A model generated the notes under the pieces. It saw nothing but the letters and a program-made list of their open reading frames with translations. It was not told where the DNA came from and searched no databases. From the NCBI GenBank assembly GCA_002347485.1, contig DDXM01000064.1:1-37904 (forward strand): 37,904 nt of DNA, written 5' to 3'. This DNA comes from Anaerolineaceae bacterium UBA2260. Lineage in GTDB: Bacteria; Chloroflexota; Anaerolineae; Anaerolineales; Anaerolineaceae. The position numbers and the translations under genes were made by a program. Shown piece after piece: positions 1 to 8,662 of the stretch (positions within the stretch are counted from its first letter, which is position 1; each line of letters opens with the position of its first letter).

Positions 1-336
1 GTTACCGTTACCGGGTACAGCGGCATCACGGTGCATTTTTGCCGCAAGATCGGCGCTCAGGTAATGGTGCGTGGTTTACGCGTTTTTTCTGATTTTGAGT
101 ACGAGTTTCGCATGGCATTGGCCAATCATCGTCTTGAACCGGAAATCGAGGTCATCGCGTTGATCACGAGCGAAGAACACACCTTTCTTTCTTCATCCAC
201 AGTGCGCGAGATCGCCTCGCTGAGCGGAGATGTCACCACGATGGTGCCCGCGTTGGTAAAACAAGCGCTGGATTTGAAATTCCTATCCTTGGGCAGCGAT
301 CAGCAGGTGGATCCCGCCCAGAATACTCGTGATTAA
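1..336 (+). CDS. coaD: Phosphopantetheine adenylyltransferase, C-terminal part (5' truncated by window)
   Basis: The frame is open from base 1 to the TAA at 334-336, so only the last 111 residues of the protein are present. CoaD catalyses the fourth step of coenzyme A synthesis, transfer of AMP from ATP to 4'-phosphopantetheine, in the cytoplasm. The visible part matches the C-terminal half of the family: RGLR followed by DFEYEF and the MALAN segment (phosphopantetheine/nucleotide pocket), then FLSSSTVREIA, which corresponds to the family's SSS-V-R/K-E motif, then a GDVTTMVP segment. An ATG-less frame at the left edge means the true start lies outside the window. The next gene begins 63 bases downstream with its own promoter. 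The identification is by family motifs and I regard it as secure. Confidence 0.93.
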   Translation, partial: VTVTGYSGITVHFCRKIGAQVMVRGLRVFSDFEYEFRMALANHRLEPEIEVIALITSEEHTFLSSSTVREIASLSGDVTTMVPALVKQALDLKFLSLGSDQQVDPAQNTRD

Positions 337-348
337 GTACCGATTTCG

Positions 349-377
349 TATACATAATCAGCATTTTTCGCTATAAT
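349..377 (+). promoter_or_regulatory. Sigma70-type promoter for the coiled-coil gene
   Basis: TATACA at 349-354 (4 of 6 to the -35 consensus), a 17-bp spacer, then a perfect TATAAT at 372-377. It lies between the coaD stop and the AGGAG ribosome binding site at 388-392. Predicted transcription start is near 384. Confidence 0.6.
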
Positions 378-399
378 CAAGCTAAGCAGGAGCGTGGGT

Positions 400-873
400 A
401 TGGATATCTTACATCTGGTTGATCGTCTCGAAGAATTATTTAATGAAAGCAAACCCATCTGGTTCACGCACAGCGTGGTTGTCGATGAGGATCGAATGTT
501 GGATTTGATCGACCAGATGAGGGTCACCATTCCTGAAGAGATCAAGAAATCCCAGCAACTGCTCGCGCAACGCGACCGCATCCTTGCCCAAGCCCAGGAA
601 GAAGCCAGCCGTACCATCGCACTTGCCCGGGAGAAAGCTGATAAGATCGTTGCCGAAGACCACATCTCAGCGGCGGCAAAAATTAAGGCTGAGGAGATCG
701 TGGCACAAGCTCATCAGGAGAGCGAACAAACCCGCCGGGAAGCCGATGAGTATGTGTTGCAGACGCTGGAAGCCCTGGATGAAGAACTTTCCAGGGTCAT
801 CTCCCAAGTTAAAAATGGAATCCTGGCATTAAAATCCACACGAGTTGATGCTTCTCAACAGGAAAAACCATAA
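400..873 (+). CDS. Conserved coiled-coil protein, DivIVA / ATP-synthase-B-like
   Basis: A 157-residue protein with no recognisable catalytic motif. After about 40 N-terminal residues it is almost entirely charged heptad-like helix, rich in Glu, Gln, Arg and Ala (roughly residues 45-140), the composition of a long coiled coil. Proteins like this are often annotated as ATP synthase subunit B-like or DivIVA-like, but there is no N-terminal membrane segment, so a true F0 b subunit is unlikely. I chose the ATG at 400 because AGGAG (388-392) stands 7 bases before it; the in-frame GTG at 394 would leave only 1 base. It lies just downstream of coaD and is closed by the terminator at 883-922. Role unknown; a structural or division-related scaffold is a guess. 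Confidence 0.75.
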   Translation: MDILHLVDRLEELFNESKPIWFTHSVVVDEDRMLDLIDQMRVTIPEEIKKSQQLLAQRDRILAQAQEEASRTIALAREKADKIVAEDHISAAAKIKAEEIVAQAHQESEQTRREADEYVLQTLEALDEELSRVISQVKNGILALKSTRVDASQQEKP

Positions 874-882
874 TTCCGATAT

Positions 883-922
883 CTAAAAAGAGGTGTTCAT
901 TTTACTGAACACCTCTTTTTAG
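883..922. terminator. Bidirectional rho-independent terminator
   Basis: Perfect 17-bp inverted repeat: left arm 883-899, loop 900-905, right arm 906-922. The arms carry an A5 run on the left and a T5 run on the right, so the hairpin can act on both strands. It sits between the convergent coiled-coil gene (ends 873) and lon (ends 928). Confidence 0.9.
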
Positions 923-927
923 ATTCG

Positions 928-3408
928 CTACTTTTTCGTTGATCGGTTTTTCTTTTTCTCTACGCGCAACGAGAGATTCGTCCTCTCCGCCTCCTTATGA
1001 AGCGCTATCTTGATCACTTCGTCCATATGTTTGACAAAGCGGATATTCAGGTCATCGCGAACCTTCTTTGGAACCTCAACCAGGTCTTTTTCATTCTTCT
1101 CAGGCAGGAGAATGGTTTTTAATCCACTACGATGCGCTGCCAGAATCTTTTCACGCACACCGCCAACAGGCAGTACATTGCCACGCAAGGTGATCTCACC
1201 TGTCATACCAATCTCTTTGAACACCCGTCGTTCAGTGAATGCGGATAACAAAGCGGTCGCCATGGTGATCCCGGCGCTTGGGCCATCCTTGGGGATGGCT
1301 CCCTCTGGGATGTGCAGGTGGACGTCGACTTCCTCAAAGAGTTGCGGATCGATCTTCAACGAAAAAGCTCTTGATTTCACGAACGACAACGCAGCCTGGG
1401 CGGATTCCTGCATCACATCGCCGATCTGACCGGTAACCTGCAGGTTGCCTTTTCCATCCATGATCAGCACTTCCACCGGCATGATCTCCCCACCGTTTTC
1501 CGTCCATGCAATGGCAGTCGCGACACCCACTTCGTCCTGCCGCTCCGCTTCGGTCATGAAGAATTGCGGCGGACCAAGAAACTTTTCGATCATCTTAACG
1601 GTAATAACCGGGGTGGTTTTCTTCTTTTCGGATTTCAGCCTGGCCTGTTTGCGGCACAAGCGGCCAATCTCGCGTTCCAGGTTTCTGACGCCAGCTTCAT
1701 AGGTGTACTGACGAATGATCTTCTTAAGTGCCTCATCCTCAATTTCGATTTCACCAGCCTCGAACCCACTTTCCTCCAACTGCCGCGGGATGAGAAACCG
1801 CCTCGCAATCTCGATCTTTTCCTCTTCGATGTAGCCCGGGAACTCGAGGACTTCCATACGATCCAGTAAAGCCGGCGGAATGCTGGATAAACTGTTGGCA
1901 GTCGTAATAAACATCACCTTGGAAAGGTCAAATGGTAGTTCCAGATAATGATCTGAAAAAGTGTGGTTTTGCTCGGGATCCAACACTTCCAGCAAAGCTG
2001 AAGAGGGATCGCCACGAAAATCAGCGCCCAACTTGTCGATCTCGTCCAGCATGAAAAGCGGATTGGCTGACTCAGCCCGGCGCATGGTCTGAATGATGCG
2101 ACCGGGAAGCGCGCCAATGTATGTGCGCCGATGTCCGCGAATCTCAGCTTCATCCCGCACGCCACCAAGCGATAAGCGCACAAATTTGCGGCCAAGCGCG
2201 TTGGCGATGGAGTTGCCAAGTGAGGTTTTCCCAGTGCCAGGAGGGCCGACAAAGCAGAGAATCGGTTGACGTTCTTTGCGCGGTTTTAAACTCTTAACCG
2301 CGATGTATTCCAGGATGCGGTCCTTGGCCTTGCCCAACCCATAATGGTTTTTCTCCAACACCCTGGCGGCGTGGCGCACATCCAGGTTATCTTCTGTCTT
2401 TTCCTCCCACGGCAAGTCGATGATCCAATCGAGGTAAGTTCGGATGATCCCGACCTCTGGCGCCATGGAGGACATTTGTGTCAGGCGCTCTATTTCCTTG
2501 AATGCCTGTTTCTTCACTTCTTCAGGCATCGCTTTCTTTTCGATCTTATCGCGCAATTCATTCAGTTCGCGCGACCAGATATCTCCCTCGCCCAGTTCTG
2601 TCTGGATGGCGCGTAATTGCTCACGCAGATAGAACTCGCGCTGCGATCGGTCCACTTCGCTTTGAACCCGGTTTTGAATCTCGTCCTCCAGTTGAAGGAC
2701 GTCCAATTCCTGGGCTAACAACCAATTGAGCCTCTTGATGCGCGATTTTGGCTCGGTGATGGTCACAAGCTTCATCCGTTCGTCAAAGGGCAGCGAGATC
2801 GCCGTGGCTATCATATCCGCTAACCATCCCGGTTCGCTGATATTGACGGAAAAGAGGTGCGCCTCGTCGGGCAGGCTGCGATCAAGTTGAATGCAGCGCT
2901 CGAAAAGATCGCGTGATGTGCGCATCAGCGCTTCGGTTTGGCGGTCAACCGTACTGGATTCGTGGACCACGGCTCCCCGCGCCCACATGAACGTGCCTTC
3001 TTTTTTGATCTCGCGGATCTTGATCCGCCGCCGTCCCTGAATGAGCGCGGAAGCGTTGCCATCCTGCAGGCTCAGCAACCGCCCGACTGCTACTTCGATA
3101 CCGATGGGCAGGAAATCTTCGGGTTTGGGTTTTTCGATGTCGCTATCCGTCAGGATGAGTGCGATCATCGTTGTGCCGGCTTTTTGCGCGTGGTTGATTG
3201 CGTCCATGTTGGGTCCCGGCGTTATGAAAATCGGCGATACCATGCGGGGGAAAACCACGATATCACGCATAACCAGCACCGGGCAGGTAATTTCGCCGCT
3301 CTCATCTGGCACGGCATCCACCACCTGGTAAAGTTCATCCGTTCTCTGGTACAAGGCGGTGTTCAATTCATCAGGGTTATCCTGTCTTTTTTTCCAGTCT
3401 TCTCTCAT
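928..3408 (-). CDS. lon: ATP-dependent Lon protease
   Basis: An 826-residue cytoplasmic AAA+ serine protease that degrades misfolded and regulatory proteins. Domains in order: an N-terminal LON substrate-binding domain (about residues 40-240), a coiled-coil linker, an AAA+ domain with Walker A GPPGTGKTS (Lys394) and Walker B FMLDEIDK, and a C-terminal protease domain. The catalytic dyad is visible: Ser711 in KDGPSAGIT and Lys754 in GGVREKILAAHR, 43 residues apart as in E. coli Lon (679/722). Length is typical. The ATG at 3408 has AAGGAA a few bases upstream. It lies 7 bases after folC and is probably co-transcribed with it; transcription ends at the 883-922 hairpin. No heat-shock operator was recognised. 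Confidence 0.97.
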   Translation of the reverse strand: MREDWKKRQDNPDELNTALYQRTDELYQVVDAVPDESGEITCPVLVMRDIVVFPRMVSPIFITPGPNMDAINHAQKAGTTMIALILTDSDIEKPKPEDFLPIGIEVAVGRLLSLQDGNASALIQGRRRIKIREIKKEGTFMWARGAVVHESSTVDRQTEALMRTSRDLFERCIQLDRSLPDEAHLFSVNISEPGWLADMIATAISLPFDERMKLVTITEPKSRIKRLNWLLAQELDVLQLEDEIQNRVQSEVDRSQREFYLREQLRAIQTELGEGDIWSRELNELRDKIEKKAMPEEVKKQAFKEIERLTQMSSMAPEVGIIRTYLDWIIDLPWEEKTEDNLDVRHAARVLEKNHYGLGKAKDRILEYIAVKSLKPRKERQPILCFVGPPGTGKTSLGNSIANALGRKFVRLSLGGVRDEAEIRGHRRTYIGALPGRIIQTMRRAESANPLFMLDEIDKLGADFRGDPSSALLEVLDPEQNHTFSDHYLELPFDLSKVMFITTANSLSSIPPALLDRMEVLEFPGYIEEEKIEIARRFLIPRQLEESGFEAGEIEIEDEALKKIIRQYTYEAGVRNLEREIGRLCRKQARLKSEKKKTTPVITVKMIEKFLGPPQFFMTEAERQDEVGVATAIAWTENGGEIMPVEVLIMDGKGNLQVTGQIGDVMQESAQAALSFVKSRAFSLKIDPQLFEEVDVHLHIPEGAIPKDGPSAGITMATALLSAFTERRVFKEIGMTGEITLRGNVLPVGGVREKILAAHRSGLKTILLPEKNEKDLVEVPKKVRDDLNIRFVKHMDEVIKIALHKEAERTNLSLRVEKKKNRSTKK

Positions 3409-3415
3409 AGTTTCC

Positions 3416-4813
3416 TTATATTTGGTATTGTGTTTGACCGATTATCAGATCCCGAACTGCAGCGGCGACAAATATACTTCCTGTGACCATTACAACGGCG
3501 TCCTTGCCGGCAAATCGGATCGCTTCGGCTAAACCCTCCTCCACCGATTGTGTCTCGATGGCGCGTTTCCCGAACTGATTGGCTAATTCTACCAGTAATT
3601 CAGGCTCCATTGCCCTCGGATGCGTGCTGCGCGTCGCTACCAGAACCCTCACCCGGGGTAAGAGATGGTTGAACATTCCGCGCACGTCTTTATCTTCTGA
3701 AGAGCCAAAAAGTAATATGATCGGTTTTCCATTCAGGTAATCATCCATGGCCAGGCGAAGACGCAGGGCTGAATCCTGGTTGTGGGCCGAGTCAATGATG
3801 ATCAGCGGGTTCCGCTTCAATATTTCAAAACGGCCTGGCCAATTCACAGACAGGAATCCAGTCGCGATTGCCTCCCGGCTGACATTGAATCCTATTTCAC
3901 GCATTACCTGGATCGTAGCGTAAGCAGTAGCCGCGTTTTCCACCTGGTGCAGCCCCAAAAGCGGGATCGTAAAATGGTCAGGTTCCCATTCAGTTCGTCC
4001 GCCAGACGCGATATACTCCTTCACCAGCTCCTGCTCCCCACTGGACCACAAGAAGAAAGTTTGACCTTCCAAAGAGCGGGAGTGCTCGCCGTAGAAATAG
4101 TCGCGCCCAATCATCGTAAGTGGAGCCCGCCGCTCGATCGCGATGCCTTCAATCACTTCACGAGCTTCTTTCCATTGCGGGGCTAAGACAACCGGTTTAC
4201 CCGCCTTGATTATCCCTCCCTTTTCAGCCGCGATTTGCGCGATGGAATCACCCAGCACATTCATGTGGTCAAAGGAAAGAGAAGTGATCACGGAAACCAG
4301 GGGGTCAACCACGTTGGTGGCGTCCAGGCGTCCGCCCAGGCCAACCTCAACCACAGCGACATCCACGCGGCGGTCCGAGAACTCTTTGAACGCTATAGCG
4401 GTTGTTATCTCAAAGGTTGTGATCTCAGGCACCTGGGCGACCAGGGGTTTGATGCTTTCTACAAGGTCGATCAACCTTTCGTGCGTGATCGACACACCGT
4501 TCACCTGGATGCGCTCGGTAAAATCCTGCAAGTGCGGGGAGGTATAGAATCCGGTTTTATAGCCAGCGGTGACCAAGATATTCGCTATCATCGCACCGGT
4601 GGAACCCTTCCCCTTGGTGCCGGCGATGTGCACAACCGGGTAATCCATGTGTGGATTTCCCATTATTCTCATCAACTCGCGCATTCGATCCAGGTTAAAT
4701 TTCTCCGGAGAATAGCGCAATTGGCGTGTGAGACTGTAATCTACAAAAGAATAGATATAATCAAGCGTTTGCTGTAGCTTTTGCGCGAGGTCAGACATTT
4801 GTTTTTTTACCAT
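3416..4813 (-). CDS. folC: Folylpolyglutamate / dihydrofolate synthase
   Basis: A 465-residue Mur-ligase-family enzyme that adds glutamate to folates (and possibly to dihydropteroate) using ATP. The phosphate loop is GTKGKGS (residues 65-71), followed by the family's TSPHL segment and ERIQVNG. Further Mur-type motifs are the EVGLGGRLDATNV region, SFDHMNVLGDS and, in the C-terminal domain, DSAHNQDS. Length is normal. Start choice is uncertain: the ATGs at 4813 and 4798 both lack a clear Shine-Dalgarno sequence, and I give the longer form. It is the first gene of a two-gene unit with lon, 7 bases apart, and diverges from the DUF503 gene over a 38-base intergenic region. Confidence 0.93.
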   Translation of the reverse strand: MVKKQMSDLAQKLQQTLDYIYSFVDYSLTRQLRYSPEKFNLDRMRELMRIMGNPHMDYPVVHIAGTKGKGSTGAMIANILVTAGYKTGFYTSPHLQDFTERIQVNGVSITHERLIDLVESIKPLVAQVPEITTFEITTAIAFKEFSDRRVDVAVVEVGLGGRLDATNVVDPLVSVITSLSFDHMNVLGDSIAQIAAEKGGIIKAGKPVVLAPQWKEAREVIEGIAIERRAPLTMIGRDYFYGEHSRSLEGQTFFLWSSGEQELVKEYIASGGRTEWEPDHFTIPLLGLHQVENAATAYATIQVMREIGFNVSREAIATGFLSVNWPGRFEILKRNPLIIIDSAHNQDSALRLRLAMDDYLNGKPIILLFGSSEDKDVRGMFNHLLPRVRVLVATRSTHPRAMEPELLVELANQFGKRAIETQSVEEGLAEAIRFAGKDAVVMVTGSIFVAAAVRDLIIGQTQYQI

Positions 4814-4821
4814 TCTATATT
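4792..4821 (+). promoter_or_regulatory. Possible promoter for the DUF503-radical SAM operon
   Basis: CAGACA at 4792-4797 (4 of 6), an 18-bp spacer and TATATT at 4816-4821 (5 of 6), directly ahead of the DUF503 gene and overlapping the start of divergent folC. On the minus strand the same AT-rich patch reads TATAAT (4819-4824), without a good -35 box. Weak evidence. Confidence 0.3.
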
Positions 4822-4851
4822 ATATTAACGCAGGCATTGTAATCTTACGGG

Positions 4852-5178
4852 ATGGTTATGACAAGAGAAACCGCAAGTTCAACGCAAAATGAAGCCTCTG
4901 TCACATTGCTCAGCGTGAAGATTGGGCTGACTGCCTGTACTTCTCTTAAAAGTAAACGCAACTGCCTGCGACCGTTGCTTTCGCGCATCCATAAGGAGTT
5001 CAATGTGGGGGTGTCTGAAACCGGTTTGCTGGATTTCTGGCAGTCAGCCTGGATCTCATGCGCGATCGTTTCCAACGATTCGCGGCATAACGCGCAAGTC
5101 GCCAATGAGATCCTGCTCATGATCGATAGCAGCTTTCCGAATGTGGTAGTTGACGAATACCACCTCGAATATCGGTAA
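4852..5178 (+). CDS. DUF503 family protein (YlxP-like)
   Basis: A small protein of 108 residues (106 if the second ATG at 4858 is used). From about residue 18 it matches the DUF503 pattern: a first beta strand, then the SLKSKRNCLRPLLSRI segment typical of the family (S-L-K-x-K-R), and later an AIVSNDSRHNAQ-like stretch before the last helix. Members are small ferredoxin-like-fold proteins often found in translation-related operons (next to rbfA or infB in Firmicutes); the biochemical role is not established. The first 15 or so residues are an unusual Ser/Thr-rich extension. Here it heads an operon with the TIGR03960 radical SAM gene 25 bases downstream. Confidence 0.8.
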   Translation: MVMTRETASSTQNEASVTLLSVKIGLTACTSLKSKRNCLRPLLSRIHKEFNVGVSETGLLDFWQSAWISCAIVSNDSRHNAQVANEILLMIDSSFPNVVVDEYHLEYR

Positions 5179-5203
5179 TCGAGTTAGATTGGAGTGAAAA
5201 TTT

Positions 5204-7078
5204 TTGAATTCGAACCAGCAGATCAAAAAGAAACTGAACAGCATCCTGCCCTTCGTGCAAAAACCCGGACGTTATGTGGGGGGTGAATACAACCGGGTTA
5301 AAAAGGACTGGGACAGCGTAAGATCACATGTCGCGCTGGTTTTTCCTGATATTTATGACCTCGGTTTGCCCAACCTGGGCGTAATGATCCTATACGAGGA
5401 GATCAACAAGCGACCTGACGCCTTGTGTGAACGGGCTTATCTACCCTGGCTCGATATGGAAAAAGCCATGCGGGAGAATGAGATCCCGCTTTACTCGCTG
5501 GAATCCAAAACGCCGCTATCCCAGTTTGACCTGATCGGGTTTACCCTGCCCTACGAAACTCTTTATACCAATGTTCTCAACGCTCTCGACCTGGCAGGCA
5601 TTCCGCTTCATGCAAGTGAACGGGTTGAAAACCACCCTATCATCATCGCTGGGGGTCATGCCGCCTACAACCCCGAGCCTATGGCGTCATTCATCGACGC
5701 GTTTGTCATCGGCGAGGGAGAGGAGGTCATCCACGAGATCATCGACCTTCTGCAGCGCGCCAAAGAACACGGAACAACTCGAGCAGAAACGCTTCAATCG
5801 CTCCAGGCTCTACCCGGGCTTTATGTTCCTTCTCTTTATAATCCCAGCTATCACCCAGACGGGACATTCGAATCACTGACTCCTCTGACCAAGGAATTTC
5901 CGACATCGGTATCAAAACGGTTTTGCGGCACCCTCCCACCACCGCCAACCCGCTTCCTGGTACCTTCGATCGATGTGGTGCACAACCGCATAGCGATGGA
6001 GATCATGCGCGGCTGCACACGCGGCTGCCGCTTCTGTCACGCCGGCATGGTCAACCGACCGGTACGTGAACAACCAGTTGCCACAATTATCAGCGCCATC
6101 GAAGAAGCCCTTGCCAACACTGGCTACGAAGAGATCGCTTTGCTATCGCTTTCATCTAGTGACTACACGCAAATCGGCAGCCTTGTCGATGAGATCACGC
6201 GCCGGTTTAAAGACCGCAACCTGACCATCTCCCTGCCCTCCTTGCGCATTGAATCCTTCTCCGTAGAACTGATGGAAAAATTAAAGGGAGTGCGCCAGGG
6301 CGGGTTTACGCTCGCACCCGAGGCGGCGTCTGACCGTATGCGCAACCGCATCAACAAGCCGATCCAGGCGGAACAGCTGCTCGCTACCGCGCGCGAGATC
6401 TACTTGCGCGGATGGAACACTTTGAAGTTGTATTTCATGATCGGTCAACCAGGCGAAACGATGGAAGATGTTCAGGCGATCGCTGACCTGAGTAAAGCGG
6501 TGATCGTCGAAGGACGTAAAACTATTGGCAAACGGGCTAACCTTCACGTAGGAGTTAGCACCTTTGTTCCCAAACCTCACACACCCTTCCAGTGGGCTTC
6601 GCTCGATCCGCTGGCTGTCGTGTTGGAAAAACAAAACCTGCTTAAAGACCAGTTACGCGGTCCCGGACTCAAAATGACCTGGTCTAATCCTCGTGAAACC
6701 ATCCTCGAAGCCGCACTTTCACGCGGGGACCGCAACCTGTCCAAAGTGATCGAGACTGCCTGGCGTAACGGCGCGAAATTCGACGCGTGGCAGGATCAGT
6801 TCAACTTTAACATTTGGATGGATGCCTTCGAAGCTCACCACCTCTCACCTGACTTCTACGCGTCGCGCCCCCGAAGCATGGAGGAAGCCTTCCCTTGGGA
6901 CCATATTCACACCGGCGTGGCGAGAAAATTCCTGCAACGGGAGTACCTCCGATCATTGGAGGGTACGCTCACCGACGATTGCCGCGACGGGTGTCACGCC
7001 TGCGGTATTTTGACCGAGTTCTCGGACCTGCGTCGCGCCAATCCAAGTGAATTGTGGCTATGCCCGGAGGTGAATTGA
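5204..7078 (+). CDS. TIGR03960-family radical SAM protein
   Basis: A 624-residue radical SAM enzyme with an N-terminal B12-binding-like region. The [4Fe-4S] motif is C-x3-C-x2-C in RGCTRGCRFC (Cys271, 275, 278), followed by a TIM-barrel core with conserved LSLSSSDY and LAPEAASDRMR segments, and a C-terminal Cys/His segment (DDCRDGCHACG) characteristic of TIGR03960. The substrate is unknown. The family usually sits beside, or is fused to, the DUF2344/TIGR03936 protein, as here. The start is TTG at 5204: GGAG at 5191-5194 gives 9-base spacing and no ATG or GTG fits in frame. The stop overlaps the next ATG (TGATG), so translation is probably coupled. A role in RNA or ribosome modification is inferred only from neighbours. 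Confidence 0.88.
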   Translation: MNSNQQIKKKLNSILPFVQKPGRYVGGEYNRVKKDWDSVRSHVALVFPDIYDLGLPNLGVMILYEEINKRPDALCERAYLPWLDMEKAMRENEIPLYSLESKTPLSQFDLIGFTLPYETLYTNVLNALDLAGIPLHASERVENHPIIIAGGHAAYNPEPMASFIDAFVIGEGEEVIHEIIDLLQRAKEHGTTRAETLQSLQALPGLYVPSLYNPSYHPDGTFESLTPLTKEFPTSVSKRFCGTLPPPPTRFLVPSIDVVHNRIAMEIMRGCTRGCRFCHAGMVNRPVREQPVATIISAIEEALANTGYEEIALLSLSSSDYTQIGSLVDEITRRFKDRNLTISLPSLRIESFSVELMEKLKGVRQGGFTLAPEAASDRMRNRINKPIQAEQLLATAREIYLRGWNTLKLYFMIGQPGETMEDVQAIADLSKAVIVEGRKTIGKRANLHVGVSTFVPKPHTPFQWASLDPLAVVLEKQNLLKDQLRGPGLKMTWSNPRETILEAALSRGDRNLSKVIETAWRNGAKFDAWQDQFNFNIWMDAFEAHHLSPDFYASRPRSMEEAFPWDHIHTGVARKFLQREYLRSLEGTLTDDCRDGCHACGILTEFSDLRRANPSELWLCPEVN

Positions 7079-7704
7079 TGCAGCGTATCCGGTTGATCTA
7101 CTCAAAGGGCGACGAACTAAAATTCACCGGCAACCTGGATATGATGAAAGTGTGGGAGCGTACCTTCCGGCGCGCCGGGTTGCGCATTGTGTATTCCCAG
7201 GGATTTCACCCGCAACCCAAGATCCATCAGGCTTTGCCCTTGCCTCTGGGTTTCACCAGTGAGCATGACATGCTTGATTTCTGGTTGGATTCCGAAGAAA
7301 ACCTGGCACAGATCCAGTCAAAGCTGGAGAAAGCCTTGCAACCGGGCATTACGGTGCAGGAATACCAAATAGTTCCACCCGAGATCAAGCCGCTACAAAC
7401 ACTGGTCCTCTCTGCGATGTATTTAATCCAGATCGACCCAGCTAATGATCCGCCAGACCTCGCGAGCAGGATTGAAGCGCTCCTGGATCAAAGCGAGTGC
7501 CTGCGCGAGAGGCGTGGTAAACCATACGACTTGCGTCCCCTCATCGAATCACTGGAGATAAACTGTGAGGATCCAACCAAAATGAGTATGACGCTGGCTG
7601 CCCGCCCCTCCGCGACAGGCCGACCGGAAGAAGTGCTCGACGAACTGGAAATCTCCTTGCAGGATGTGGAAATCAAGCGAACCAGGATAATCCTATCTGA
7701 ATGA
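7078..7704 (+). CDS. DUF2344 / TIGR03936 protein, partner of the radical SAM protein
   Basis: A 208-residue protein beginning MQRIRLIYSKGDELKFTGNL, the standard start of TIGR03936 proteins, with the conserved FRRAGLRIVYSQGFHPQPKI segment and an ALPLPLGFTSEHDMLDF stretch. The family is called 'radical SAM-linked' because it is fused to or adjacent to TIGR03960 enzymes; its function is unknown and it contains no Cys cluster. I chose the ATG at 7078 because GGAGG (7066-7070) stands 7 bases upstream and the ATG overlaps the preceding stop; a GTG at 7054 would extend it without support. Its own stop overlaps the methyltransferase start (ATGA at 7701-7704), so the three proteins are probably made in concert. 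Confidence 0.87.
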   Translation: MQRIRLIYSKGDELKFTGNLDMMKVWERTFRRAGLRIVYSQGFHPQPKIHQALPLPLGFTSEHDMLDFWLDSEENLAQIQSKLEKALQPGITVQEYQIVPPEIKPLQTLVLSAMYLIQIDPANDPPDLASRIEALLDQSECLRERRGKPYDLRPLIESLEINCEDPTKMSMTLAARPSATGRPEEVLDELEISLQDVEIKRTRIILSE

Positions 7705-8384
7705 AATCAGTCACCACTTCACCTGAATTCCAGACTTATGAATGCGTGAACCCTGATTGCCGCATGCGGTTCGCTACCGACCTGTCTGTCAGGCAGATTG
7801 AGCGCTGCCCGCGTTGCGGCAGTGTGATGCAAACATCTGGTGAACGATTCACCAATTTTATTCGCCCGCCTTCCAGTAATCTGACACCCGGCTTCAGGCT
7901 CAGTCTCGTACTCGATAACCTGCGCAGCGCGCTAAATGTCGGTTCGATCTTTCGCACCGCCAGTGGTGCTGGAGTAAAGCATATTTACTGTTGCGGCACC
8001 ACTCCCACCCCTGACCACCGCGGGGTAAAAAAAGCCAGCCTGGGAGCTGAGGATTACATCCCATGGCGTCACCATCCAAATTGCCTGCTACTGGTGAATG
8101 AAATGAAGAACACAGGTGAGAAGATTTGCGTGCTTGAATCCACCGCGGACTCGGAATCGCTGTTTTCAATCAATGACGAAATTATTTCAGGGAATTGTCT
8201 CACCCTGGTGGTGGGCAACGAGATTTCAGGCGTTGACCCGCAGGTACTGGAACAAGCAGATATATCGGTCCATATCCCGATGGCAGGCGCAAAAACATCG
8301 ATCAACGTGGCCGTCGCCGCAGGGATCACTCTGTATTGGCTGTTCGGTAATCATCAACAGATGCGTGAGAAAAGATTAAAATAA
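7701..8384 (+). CDS. Zinc-ribbon + SPOUT (TrmH/SpoU) RNA methyltransferase
   Basis: A 227-residue predicted SAM-dependent RNA 2'-O-methyltransferase. Residues 12-42 form a four-Cys zinc ribbon (Cys15, 20, 36, 39; the last pair in CPRCG), an unusual N-terminal addition. The rest is a SPOUT domain with its three motifs: LRSALNVGSIFRTA (motif 1, with the conserved Asn and Arg), LVVGNEISGV (motif 2) and VHIPMAGAKTSINVAVA (motif 3, which forms the trefoil-knot SAM site). The target, tRNA or rRNA, cannot be told from sequence. It is the third coupled gene after the radical SAM pair, which supports an RNA-modification theme for this operon. Confidence 0.88.
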   Translation: MKSVTTSPEFQTYECVNPDCRMRFATDLSVRQIERCPRCGSVMQTSGERFTNFIRPPSSNLTPGFRLSLVLDNLRSALNVGSIFRTASGAGVKHIYCCGTTPTPDHRGVKKASLGAEDYIPWRHHPNCLLLVNEMKNTGEKICVLESTADSESLFSINDEIISGNCLTLVVGNEISGVDPQVLEQADISVHIPMAGAKTSINVAVAAGITLYWLFGNHQQMREKRLK

Positions 8385-8418
8385 GTTACAATCTCATTGA
8401 TTTTCACGAGGAATTTAT

Positions 8419-8643
8419 ATGCCGATCTATGAATACAAGTGCAAGGATTGTGGTACCCGTTTCGAGAGAATTCGATCGATGAAAGACGCTGACGCGTCCA
8501 TCGGTTGTCAGCATTGCGCCTCCGATAATACGGTTCGCGTTCTTTCCACCTGTTACACCAAATCGGATGGGATGACATCCCGGTCCTCCTCCTCAGGCTG
8601 CGCCGGTTGTTCAGGTGGTTCATGCAGCTCCTGTAGTCATTAA
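8419..8643 (+). CDS. FmdB-family zinc ribbon protein
   Basis: A 74-residue protein starting MPIYEYKCKDCGTRFE, the signature of FmdB/CxxC_CXXC_SSSS regulatory-type proteins. Cys8/Cys11 and Cys30/Cys33 form the zinc ribbon, and the tail is a Ser/Gly/Cys-rich stretch with three further CxxC-like pairs, also typical. Family function is unproven; early members were proposed as regulators of formamidase or amide metabolism. GAGGAA at 8408-8413 stands 5 bases before the ATG. It lies 34 bases after the SPOUT gene and 19 bases before the dehydrogenase. Confidence 0.88.
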   Translation: MPIYEYKCKDCGTRFERIRSMKDADASIGCQHCASDNTVRVLSTCYTKSDGMTSRSSSSGCAGCSGGSCSSCSH

Positions 8644-8662
8644 CAGTTTAATTGGAGAAACG

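Noticed and set aside
394..399. GTG start two codons upstream of the coiled-coil gene ATG
   Set aside because: Only one base would separate it from the AGGAG site; the ATG at 400 has normal spacing.
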